Source: Candidatus Parcubacteria bacterium
GTDB lineage: Bacteria > Patescibacteriota > Minisyncoccia > UBA6257 > 2-01-FULL-56-20
Length of the DNA: 33,720 nt
NCBI GenBank assembly: GCA_003599135.1
Contig: QZIV01000005.1
Span: forward strand, 1 to 33,720
Direction of reading: 5' to 3'
The position numbers were made by a program, and so were the translations under genes. Shown piece after piece: positions 26,751 to 33,720 of the stretch. The notes under the pieces are model-generated. The model was not told the origin of the DNA. It made no database searches and saw only the letters and a list, made by a program, of their open reading frames with translations. The number at the start of each line of letters is the position of its first letter. Position 1 is the first letter of the stretch.

Positions 26751-28068
26751 ATTCCGGAAATTCCATTCGAGAAAGGAGCCCGCCCTCCAAGAAATAAAAT
26801 TCGTTTTGCGTTGAGTCGTAGTGACCGGTCCCTGTTTCCGCGACCGTTAGGAAGTTTTTTTGTCCCTGGTCGTCGAGATTGAGAAATCTCACGCGGTCGG
26901 GATAGTGAACGAAGAGATGGTAAGAGTCTTTGTACCACTCGAGTTTCTTGATGTTCTCCGTGTCGGGCAGATTGAATCTCCAGTAGTCGGAAGTGTCTTC
27001 CAGCCCGAAGATTTCAAGACTCCTGTTTCCGAGGGCCGCGAGCTTGCTTCCGTCCTCGGCAAACTCGAAATCTTTGACGTCGCTCGCGGCTTTCGAGATC
27101 GTTTCGTTTTTTCGGTCGTAGAAGTAGAGCTCTCCGCTGTCTTGAAGTATCCAGAGAGCGCCGTTTCTCTGCCACTCGGCTTTTCTCGTGCGGCCCTCTA
27201 TCGTATGCGCCGTTTCGACGGCAGAACCGAGGAGTTTATCGTAGAGAAAGAGCCTCGAAACATCCTCGTCGGACTCGAAAACGGTTCCTCCGACAAAGAA
27301 ACGCGATGCCGCTACGACTTGGATCGAGGCAGATTTCGGGACGTACATTTCCTTGAGCGTTCCTTCTCTTGGGTTCCAGAGCCGGAGCGAGGAGGATGTA
27401 TGGATAAGGAGGGAAGCATTTGCCGTCGGATCCGCAGTAACCGCAAATTTTCCCGTGAGCGATGGGATAAGCTTCCGTATGGCGGAGGACACATGGATAG
27501 CCGTTGTGTCCTCCAGGTTATTCCAGAAAAAAGAGCCGGATGTGCTGTCGAAAGTGAGAAGCCGCTTGCCGTCATCGGTCCAGTCGAGTACCGTGTCCCC
27601 GCTTATTTTTCTTTCCTCGAAAAGCAATTCGCCTATTTTGTTTTTAACAAGCACGCTGCCGTTTACGATCCAGAAATTTTGGATCGGCCCCTCGGAAACG
27701 AGAGAGGCTTCTTTCGGGACAAGCACGACGCGTTCAAGCTGCGACACGATCGCCGGCAAAACGATCACCTCTCCTTCCCACGGGTGATAGTTTGGCAGGG
27801 AAGCTTCAAGGCGATATGTGTTCGGGAGGAGGTTGTTGATGAATATTCCGTTTTGGAACAATCCCGCAGAATGTTTTACCGGTTCGCCGTCGAGAGATAT
27901 GCGCGCAGATGCCGGAAAGCTCCGCACGAATATTCCGCCGACTTTTGCAATCCGGAGATTTTCGAAGTCGATCCTCCATCCCTGGGCGTAGAGGATGACG
28001 CTGCTTCCTAAGATGATGAAAAGAAAGACCGAAAAGTAGAAGATGAAACGTCGGTGGGCTATCTGCAT
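26749..28068 (-). CDS. PEGA-domain membrane-anchored protein with beta-propeller-like region
   Basis: A 439-residue protein. An N-terminal membrane anchor (about residues 8-28, FYFSVFLFIILGSSVILYA) is followed by a PEGA domain (about 45-105, IFVRSFPASARISLDGEPV ... GIFINNLLPNTYRLEASLPNYHPWEGEVIVLP), a small beta-sandwich seen in surface proteins. The rest is a series of short beta-blade segments with recurring W/D-x-D-G patterns (DWTDDGKRLLTFD, EFAEDGSKLAAL, EWYKDSYHLFVHY), typical of a degenerate beta-propeller facing outside. The start at 28068 was chosen at the residue just before the membrane helix and 8 nt after a TATACT box. Such PEGA proteins are frequent in CPR; the role is probably envelope-related but unknown. 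Confidence 0.8.
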   Translation of the reverse strand: MQIAHRRFIFYFSVFLFIILGSSVILYAQGWRIDFENLRIAKVGGIFVRSFPASARISLDGEPVKHSAGLFQNGIFINNLLPNTYRLEASLPNYHPWEGEVIVLPAIVSQLERVVLVPKEASLVSEGPIQNFWIVNGSVLVKNKIGELLFEERKISGDTVLDWTDDGKRLLTFDSTSGSFFWNNLEDTTAIHVSSAIRKLIPSLTGKFAVTADPTANASLLIHTSSSLRLWNPREGTLKEMYVPKSASIQVVAASRFFVGGTVFESDEDVSRLFLYDKLLGSAVETAHTIEGRTRKAEWQRNGALWILQDSGELYFYDRKNETISKAASDVKDFEFAEDGSKLAALGNRSLEIFGLEDTSDYWRFNLPDTENIKKLEWYKDSYHLFVHYPDRVRFLNLDDQGQKNFLTVAETGTGHYDSTQNEFYFLEGGLLSRMEFPE

Positions 28069-28076
28069 CGCTTTAT

Positions 28077-28082
28077 AGTATA
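28077..28082 (-). promoter_or_regulatory. Probable -10 box (TATACT) for the PEGA gene
   Basis: On the minus strand TATACT ends 8 nt before the ATG at 28068, so the mRNA would have almost no leader. No -35 at the usual distance is convincing. Confidence 0.4.
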
Positions 28083-28149
28083 TACGCGCTGGAACTCTGT
28101 CACGTTGCTGTGCACAACGCCGAACTCCCGGTGGTGTATAATGAAAACG

Positions 28150-28267
28150 ATCCCGCCTGAGATTCCGGATCAAGCAATTATTTTTTGGGAGGGCGAATCA
28201 TCTTTGTCCGTGGACAAAGGTTGAGCCCACCCACCTGGCTCGTTGCCGGGAATAATCTAGGCGGGAT
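28150..28267. repeat. Nested inverted repeats between the PEGA and dehydratase genes
   Basis: ATCCCGCCTGAGATT (from 28150) pairs with AATCTAGGCGGGAT (to 28267) with a one-base bulge, and CCGG/CCGG extends it. Inside, TGGGAGGGC pairs with GCCCACCCA (8 of 9), and the centre is CTTTGTCC/GGACAAAG. The right arm overlaps the stop of the dehydratase gene. The whole 118-nt unit could fold as one branched hairpin in DNA or RNA. Confidence 0.55.
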
Positions 28268-28595
28268 TTGGCTTTTGTAAGAGGTTAATCTTCGCGGCGA
28301 GTATGAAATCGTTCTCCGATAACCCTCCGATCGCATGCGTTGTGAGCTCAAGGCGCACGAGGTTGTAGAAAACATGGATGTCCGGATGATGGCCTTCGGT
28401 CTCCGCAAGGCGCGCCACCTCATTTACGAACTTCATTGCCTCCGCGAAACTCTTGAATTTCGCCTCGCGCTTTAATTTTTTGTCCTCAATGACCTCCCAT
28501 CCGGGGGTCTTAGAGCTGTAGATAGCTATCTGCCCCGCCGAAAGGGGAAGAGCTCCTCCTTCGCAGGGCACGCACCTCTTTTTTGTAAGATCCAT
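28257..28595 (-). CDS. Pterin-4a-carbinolamine dehydratase family protein
   Basis: A 112-residue protein with the family's active-site block EGHHPDIHVFYNLVRLELTTHAIGGLSENDFILAAKI, including the paired His-His-Pro and the later TH and GL-x-x-x-D. It also has KFKSFAEAMKFVNEVARLAE and the N-terminal GWEVIEDKKLKREAKFKSF. In other organisms this fold dehydrates 4a-hydroxytetrahydrobiopterin or acts as a dimerisation cofactor or assembly factor. CPR usually lack biopterin-dependent hydroxylases, so the substrate here is open. An N-terminal CVPCEGG motif is typical of many bacterial members. GAGGA precedes the ATG by 4 nt. Confidence 0.93.
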   Translation of the reverse strand: MDLTKKRCVPCEGGALPLSAGQIAIYSSKTPGWEVIEDKKLKREAKFKSFAEAMKFVNEVARLAETEGHHPDIHVFYNLVRLELTTHAIGGLSENDFILAAKINLLQKPNPA

Positions 28596-28664
28596 CGTTC
28601 CTCATTGTAGAGGATGGGAGCTCTAAACGCCAAAAAACATCTCAACTATCCATGCGGATTTTGG

Positions 28665-28670
28665 TATAAT
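28665..28670 (+). promoter_or_regulatory. Extended -10 promoter (TGG-TATAAT)
   Basis: TTGGTATAAT with a consensus -10 at 28665-28670 preceded by TG plus one base. It lies 40 nt before the secreted-protein gene and likely drives both secreted genes downstream. Confidence 0.6.
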
Positions 28671-28710
28671 AAACGCGGGTTCTCTGAGGGAGCCGGAAAA
28701 CCATAAGAAC

Positions 28711-29505
28711 ATGGCACTTTTGTATTTGGTACGGGTTAAGTTTCTACTTGGGGCGGTTTTTTTCGCTTTCTTTTTTCTCTTCATCGGCGTTCCCGGCTCC
28801 CTTGCCGCCATTGCGTTTGATGCGTCGAGTACCGCGTCGTGGTCAAGCGGCTCGAGTTTCAGCTGGAGTCATACGATTATGGGCAGTAATCCTCTTTTAG
28901 TAGTTGGTACGTGCGACGCCTTGGCGGGTGCCAGCGTTAGTTCCGTAACGTGGAGTCTTGGATCGCTCTCACTCACCAAGATACGCACCGACACCGACGT
29001 TAGCGAATCGCAGTTATGGAGAGTTCCCGTTGGAACGAGTACGGGAGCCGGAACGGTTACGGTGAATCTAGATGCCACCCCAAGCGGCGGAACGGGAAAA
29101 GCGGTCGCCGTTTCGTTGACCGGCGTGAATCAGATTTCTCCGGATGATGCGAATAACGGAACGAGCACCCCCGGTTCCGTATCGAGCTTAAGTCAATCCA
29201 TTACGACGACGGTTCACAATGCGGCGATCGTTGATCATTTGTGTATTGGAAGCGGTGTTACGATCACAATGGGTACTCAGACCAATCGCGTGAAGCGTCA
29301 CAACGACGGGCAAGAAGCGGTTTCCACGGTAATTCCGAAAACGCTCGCGGGATCGCAAACAATGGACTGGTCGTGGTCTGGCGGCACTCGCCGCGGGGGA
29401 CTGTCCATCGCCTCGTTCAAGCCCGCTACGCGCCCCCAGGTGTTTATTCGAAACAGTAAGGTGATTTTCAAGATCGGGAAGTGGGTTATTAAACTTCCGT
29501 TTTAG
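28711..29505 (+). CDS. Secreted beta-rich surface protein
   Basis: A 264-residue protein. The N-terminal signal peptide has core YLVRVKFLLGAVFFAFFFLF and a likely cleavage after GSLAA around residue 33. The mature part is Ser/Thr/Gly-rich with alternating beta-strand patterns (ASSTASWSSGSSFSWSHTI, LLVVGTCDA, SVTWSLGSLSLTKI, GAGTVTVNLDATPSGG, KAVAVSLTGV), resembling an extracellular beta-sandwich of adhesin or cell-surface type. The C-terminus is a short basic tail (VIFKIGKWVIKLPF). I recognise no named domain. The gap to the next gene is only 6 nt, so both are in one operon, and the composition of both is alike. Confidence 0.7.
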   Translation: MALLYLVRVKFLLGAVFFAFFFLFIGVPGSLAAIAFDASSTASWSSGSSFSWSHTIMGSNPLLVVGTCDALAGASVSSVTWSLGSLSLTKIRTDTDVSESQLWRVPVGTSTGAGTVTVNLDATPSGGTGKAVAVSLTGVNQISPDDANNGTSTPGSVSSLSQSITTTVHNAAIVDHLCIGSGVTITMGTQTNRVKRHNDGQEAVSTVIPKTLAGSQTMDWSWSGGTRRGGLSIASFKPATRPQVFIRNSKVIFKIGKWVIKLPF

Positions 29506-29511
29506 CCTCGC

Positions 29512-32500
29512 ATGCCCCAAGAACGAAAACGAAACAGCTGGGTGATTAAAAAAGCTTTTTCATATGCCCTTGGATTGGTACCCGCAATCGCGGCGGCCGT
29601 GTTTCTTTCTCACCTTGCGATCGCTGCAACAGGAGTGCCCACGATTATGAGCTACCAGGGGCGTCTCACCGACTCAAGCGGAAGTCTTTTGGGCGGGTCC
29701 GGCACTACGTATTTCTTCCGTTTCTCGATTTGGAACGATCCGGCAGTCGCTTCCGGCACTCGGCTTTGGCCCACGTCGTCTCCGGGAGACACGACCTCAA
29801 CCGTTACAAGCGGGGTGTTCAACGTGAACATCGGGGATACCACGAACGGCTACCCGGACGCTCTCACTTATGACTTTTTCACGAGTTCCGACGCCTATCT
29901 CCAGGTAGAAGTGTCCTCGAGCGGGTCCTCCTCGACGTTTGAGACCATTGCTCCCCGCCAGAGAGTAGGCGCCTCCGGATTTGCCCTGAATGCCGCAACG
30001 CTTATCGGTGGCGCGATAAATAGCTCGACAATTGGGGCTATTTCTCCTTCGACTGCAGTCTTTACGAACGCGACAACGACGGGGACATTCACCTCACAGG
30101 GAGCGGTGCGGCTTGCCACGACAACGCTTTCCGCTCTCACCGGCTCGACGCAGTGTCTCCGGGTCGACACGAACGGCCTGATTTCAGGAACGGGGGCGGA
30201 TTGCGCGGGCGTGGGAGCTTCGGGTTGGACGAGGAACAGTCCGTTTGTGTATCTTTCGACCTCAACCGATCTCGTGGGAATCGGCGCGACGAGTTCTCTT
30301 GCGAAGTTTTTTGTGCAGACAACGAGCGTCGGAACGACCACGGCAATGTTCCAAGGGATCGCGGGGCAGACCGCGAACGTCTTCGAAGTTGCCTCCTCGT
30401 CTGGTTCGACCGTGTTTTCGATATCTCCCGAAGGGTTCATGCGCTTTAATCCGACAGTCGACAGCTCTACGGCGTATCAGTGGACGGGGAGCACGGGGAA
30501 CGTCTTCCTTAATATTTCATCCCTTACTGAACGGGTAGGACTTGGTACCACGAATCCGACGGCGAAGCTCGACGTTGCGGGGGCAAGTGCTGGTCCTGGT
30601 GTCATAACAGCCCGGTTCACAAGCACCGGTGGTCAGACCGCCGACATCTTCCAGGTTGCGTCCTCCTCCGGCGCAATCGTCTTTCAGGTCTCGAACCTCG
30701 GCGTCGCCTCCTCAACCGAGTTCCGGTCGCCCTCTTCGACCATCGCAGGCACCCTGACCGTAAGCGGTGCCGCGGGCCAGAGCAGTGCGCTTCTCACGGT
30801 TTCCTCATCGAGCGGTTCGAGTTTCTTCCACATCGGGTCGGATGGAAACGTCGGCATCGGCACCTCATCTCCCGCAACCCAGCTCCATATCTACGCAACC
30901 TCCTCCGCGCCCGAGCTTACGATCGAGAACGGTTCCACAACCGGCAAACAATACCGCATCCGCGTTGGAGCAGTGAAAACATCTGGCACGCTTGACATCT
31001 TTAACAATGCGTCGAGTGCCACACGATTTGCAATAGATGACGAGGGTAGAATTGGCGTAGGCGCAATCCCAAGCTCCTCGGCAAGATTTTACATCAAAGG
31101 GTCTGACGCTTCTGGTCATTTACTCATTGAGCGGGCAACCGGGCAACAGCTTGTTGTTGTAGACGTCGATGGACTTACCACCTTCAGACCCGCGTTCAAT
31201 AGCACAAAGGCCTACCAGTTCCTGGCATCAAATTCAAACCCGGTGCTCAATATCAACACCACCAACCAGCGCGTTGGTGTTGGAACAGATGCTCCGTTCT
31301 CCAGATTCTCCGTCTCCGGCCTTCCCCCGCAGTCTAATACCTCCACGCTCGTGCTTTTGGGCTCAAATCTTATCCAGGGAGGCAACGCTTCGGGGACGTT
31401 CATCGGCATCAATCCAACCTCAACATTCAACGGCGATTTCCTGAATTTCCAGGTGAACTCGAGTACCAAATTCTCCGTATCCGGCGCAGGCCTTGCCTCC
31501 TCGACAGAGTTCCGGTCACCGTCCTCGACGATCGGGAGCTTGACCTTCACTAATGCCACAGGAACGGGCACGCTTCAGGTGAACGGGACTGCCGGGCAGA
31601 CCGGCGCCATCCTCTCGGTTGCTTCCTCGAGTGGAGTGAGTATTCTCCACGTTGGCGCAGACGGGAAAATCGGCATCGGCACCTCGACACCTAATCGCGG
31701 ACTCCATCTTTACAGCACGGGCTCAGGTGAAGCAACCATCAAAGTCGAAGAGTTGTCGCCTCGGTTCGACTGGCTCGAGAGCGATCAGGCGGTCGACAAC
31801 CGCCTGTGGCGGATGATTGCAAGCGGCGGGGATTGGAGCTTGGCGATGTTAAACGACGCAACAACCCAGAGCGTTCCCGCGATTAAAGTTTTCCGGAGCG
31901 GGACAAGCTCCACGGGCATTGAGTTTAAAACGGCAAGCAGCACATTGAGTTCGCCCTTAAGCGCAACGCTTACCCTCAACGACGAGTCGGATTCCGGGAC
32001 GCTGGGCCAAGTCTCGTTCTCCGGCAACGGTACAGTCCGCGCGGCGATTAACGCGAGGAACGACACGGCAACCGGCGACACGCTGCGGTTTTTCACGGGG
32101 GGCCTGCAGAACTCCGACATCCGCATCGTCGTTGACGGCGCTGGAAACGTGGCAATCGCGACTACCACTCCCCAGGCGCGGCTGGATATCTGGAGCACCG
32201 AAGCGGCCACGACAACCGTAAGCATCAGAAGCGCCGTGGGGCAGAGCGTAAATCTTTTGACGATCGCCTCTTCGTCGGGTACCACCATTTTCCAAGTTGC
32301 AAGTTCGGGTGCGCTCACCGTTCAGCCCTTAACGGCTGCCTCGCCAGCGCTTGCGGTGAACGACCCGAGCGGTACCGGAGTGCTCGAGGTTGACACGACC
32401 ATCTCGACCGATAACCTCTTCGAAATCCAATCCTCAAGCAGTGTCGCGATGTTTTCTGTTTCGACGAGTGGGATTATAACCTCACAACCGCTTACGTGGA

Positions 32501-33720
32501 ACGATAGCAGTACTGTCTTTACGGGATTCAACCAAAGCATCACAAGCACCGGAGCCTCCACTACTTCTAAACATTTCGACTTCAAGGTGAACAGCGTCTC
32601 CCGCTTGTGGCTCGAGAACAGTTCCGGAGGGGCAAATCTCTTTTCCGCACCCCCGTCCGGCACTTCAACGATGTATTTCTCTGAATGGACCGGACAGGGA
32701 ATTATCATGAAGTACACCGGATCAAATCAGCTCACGATACAACCGGGGAGCACCCAAACGAACGCCCAGGCATTCCGGATCGGTTTGATTGGAGCAGATA
32801 GCGGTGGTGCAGGGATTTTTGGAACACTAGGCGGTGCGAATTCGGGATCGCAGCTTGTTTGGGTAAACACTTCTACCGACTCGGGAGGGAAAATATGTTT
32901 AGGGAGATGGAGCACGGCGACAAATTGCGGCGCATCGCAGGCAGACATCGTGCTCTACGATGAGGAAACTGGCGCTTCGACCGCCGTCGCGATCCGGGCG
33001 GGCGCGACCCAAGGCACGACGAACCTCCTCGAACTTCAGAATAATTCGCAGACGCGGATGACGTTCTTCAACGCGAGCGGATCGCTTGCGATCGGGACCT
33101 CGACGTTCTACAGCGCAACGACGACGCTTGTCGTCTGCGCGAAAAGTAACTGCACGGTGCCGACCGCCGCAACCTCGACCGACACGGTCGCATTTTTCGC
33201 CTCGACGGGAGGCGCGACCACGGATCCATCCATCATCGCCCGCGGCACGATTACAGGCGGTCAGGCAGACATCGGTGAATTTGTTGAAGTTGTCGGGAAT
33301 CCTGTTTCCTACGAAGCAGGGGATCTTTTGTCGGTTTCCGCATCGGAATCGAGAAAGTTTGAGAAATCATCATCCGCCTACGATCCGCGGCTCGCGGGAG
33401 TCGTGACGGTGACCGCTGGACTTATTGCCGGAGGCGGCGAAGACAATCACGGGCCAATTGTTATGGCACTTGCTGGACGGGTGCCCGTGAAAATTACGGG
33501 AGAGAACGGTTCCATCGCGGTAGGTGATCCGGTGACCGCCTCTTCCCGGCCCGGATACGGAATGCGGGCGACGGGAGTGGGGAGAGTGGTCGGCATCGCG
33601 CTTGAGCCGTTTTCCGGAATGGAGGGGAAGATAATGGTGTTTGTGAATCCGCATTGGTATACGCCTACGGCTTACCTCCTCCAGGGCGGAGGAGCGGTCG
33701 GGCAGGTTATCCAGAATGTT
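29512..33720 (+). CDS. Giant secreted repeat protein (3' end outside the window)
   Basis: The frame is open for 1403 codons to the window edge with no stop. A basic N-terminus and membrane/signal segment (ALGLVPAIAAAVFLSHLAIAA) precede IMSYQGRLTDSSGSLLGG, a YQGRL-type N-terminal domain seen in surface proteins. The body is a Ser/Thr-rich array of at least seven units with a GIGT-like core (VGIGATSSLAKF, VGLGTTNPTAKLDV, VGIGTSSPATQLHI, VGVGTDAPFSRFSV, IGIGTSTPNRGLHL, VAIATTTPQARLDI) and FQVASSSG-type linkers, resembling tail-fibre or adhesin stalks. Near the window end a conserved domain appears (DIGEFVEVVG ... YDPRLAGVVTV ... LAGRVPVKITGENGSIAVGDPVTASSRPGYG ... VFVNPHWY), common at the C-terminus of CPR surface proteins. 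It is likely a long cell-surface fibre. Confidence 0.85.
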   Translation, partial: MPQERKRNSWVIKKAFSYALGLVPAIAAAVFLSHLAIAATGVPTIMSYQGRLTDSSGSLLGGSGTTYFFRFSIWNDPAVASGTRLWPTSSPGDTTSTVTSGVFNVNIGDTTNGYPDALTYDFFTSSDAYLQVEVSSSGSSSTFETIAPRQRVGASGFALNAATLIGGAINSSTIGAISPSTAVFTNATTTGTFTSQGAVRLATTTLSALTGSTQCLRVDTNGLISGTGADCAGVGASGWTRNSPFVYLSTSTDLVGIGATSSLAKFFVQTTSVGTTTAMFQGIAGQTANVFEVASSSGSTVFSISPEGFMRFNPTVDSSTAYQWTGSTGNVFLNISSLTERVGLGTTNPTAKLDVAGASAGPGVITARFTSTGGQTADIFQVASSSGAIVFQVSNLGVASSTEFRSPSSTIAGTLTVSGAAGQSSALLTVSSSSGSSFFHIGSDGNVGIGTSSPATQLHIYATSSAPELTIENGSTTGKQYRIRVGAVKTSGTLDIFNNASSATRFAIDDEGRIGVGAIPSSSARFYIKGSDASGHLLIERATGQQLVVVDVDGLTTFRPAFNSTKAYQFLASNSNPVLNINTTNQRVGVGTDAPFSRFSVSGLPPQSNTSTLVLLGSNLIQGGNASGTFIGINPTSTFNGDFLNFQVNSSTKFSVSGAGLASSTEFRSPSSTIGSLTFTNATGTGTLQVNGTAGQTGAILSVASSSGVSILHVGADGKIGIGTSTPNRGLHLYSTGSGEATIKVEELSPRFDWLESDQAVDNRLWRMIASGGDWSLAMLNDATTQSVPAIKVFRSGTSSTGIEFKTASSTLSSPLSATLTLNDESDSGTLGQVSFSGNGTVRAAINARNDTATGDTLRFFTGGLQNSDIRIVVDGAGNVAIATTTPQARLDIWSTEAATTTVSIRSAVGQSVNLLTIASSSGTTIFQVASSGALTVQPLTAASPALAVNDPSGTGVLEVDTTISTDNLFEIQSSSSVAMFSVSTSGIITSQPLTWNDSSTVFTGFNQSITSTGASTTSKHFDFKVNSVSRLWLENSSGGANLFSAPPSGTSTMYFSEWTGQGIIMKYTGSNQLTIQPGSTQTNAQAFRIGLIGADSGGAGIFGTLGGANSGSQLVWVNTSTDSGGKICLGRWSTATNCGASQADIVLYDEETGASTAVAIRAGATQGTTNLLELQNNSQTRMTFFNASGSLAIGTSTFYSATTTLVVCAKSNCTVPTAATSTDTVAFFASTGGATTDPSIIARGTITGGQADIGEFVEVVGNPVSYEAGDLLSVSASESRKFEKSSSAYDPRLAGVVTVTAGLIAGGGEDNHGPIVMALAGRVPVKITGENGSIAVGDPVTASSRPGYGMRATGVGRVVGIALEPFSGMEGKIMVFVNPHWYTPTAYLLQGGGAVGQVIQNV

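Overview
The window looks like a chromosomal segment of a Candidate Phyla Radiation (Patescibacteria) bacterium, most likely Parcubacteria-like. This is inferred from gene content and has no marker phylogeny behind it. The signs are: a DUF4012 membrane protein, a baseplate-J-like membrane protein next to an actin-fold-like protein, a PEGA-domain protein, a short alanyl-tRNA synthetase that stops after its editing domain, an RNA polymerase alpha subunit without its C-terminal domain, tRNAs without encoded CCA, many leaderless or Shine-Dalgarno-less starts, and a giant secreted protein full of GIGT-type repeats.

Layout. 1-4.1 kb: the 3' end of mraY, then a patch of small accessory genes. These are a minus-strand pair (three-helix membrane protein plus zf-HC2 zinc finger), cutA, two orphans, an AT-rich possible transfer with structured intergenic DNA, and a small secreted protein. 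4.2-9.7 kb: DUF4012 protein, lepA, an FtsB/DivIC-like protein, a SurA-N-like membrane protein and pcm. 9.7-9.95 kb: a tRNA-Gly locus in which one tRNA-Gly gene is interrupted in its anticodon loop by a 142-nt inverted-repeat element that carries a second, intact tRNA-Gly. 9.95-13.7 kb: a multi-pass membrane protein and a P-loop kinase-like protein, converging on a minus-strand operon of an ABC metal transporter (ATPase, permease) and an M24 peptidase. 13.7-14.7 kb: an orphan SH3-like protein preceded by a stop-interrupted helix-turn-helix coding stretch, and a GIY-YIG protein. 14.7-17.6 kb: dnaG-rpoD. 17.8-22.5 kb: alaS, the actin-fold-like protein and the baseplate-J-like protein. 22.5-26.5 kb: infA-rpmJ-rpsM-rpsK-rpsD-rpoA-rplQ-rplM-rpsI behind a strong promoter. 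26.5-28.6 kb: dense inverted repeats and terminators, then minus-strand PEGA and pterin dehydratase genes. 28.7-33.7 kb: two secreted proteins, the second of which runs off the window.

The most unusual feature is a family of about 140-nt elements, seen twice (9770-9911 and 22466-22605). Both copies end in CCCCGCACCA and TGGTGACGGGG. Both have the same two one-base bulges, and their inner 9-bp arms differ completely in sequence yet remain fully complementary. Both are bounded by 4-5-bp direct repeats. One copy splits a tRNA-Gly gene whose halves still form a perfect cloverleaf, and it carries a whole tRNA-Gly inside. The other abuts the -35 hexamer of the ribosomal-protein promoter. This points to an undescribed structured mobile element or intron-like RNA linked to tRNAs.

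The core genes serve translation (lepA, alaS, infA, ribosomal proteins), transcription (rpoD, rpoA), replication (dnaG) and the cell envelope (mraY, FtsB-like, DUF4012, PEGA, secreted repeat proteins). No CRISPR array, rRNA gene or recognisable transposase is present.
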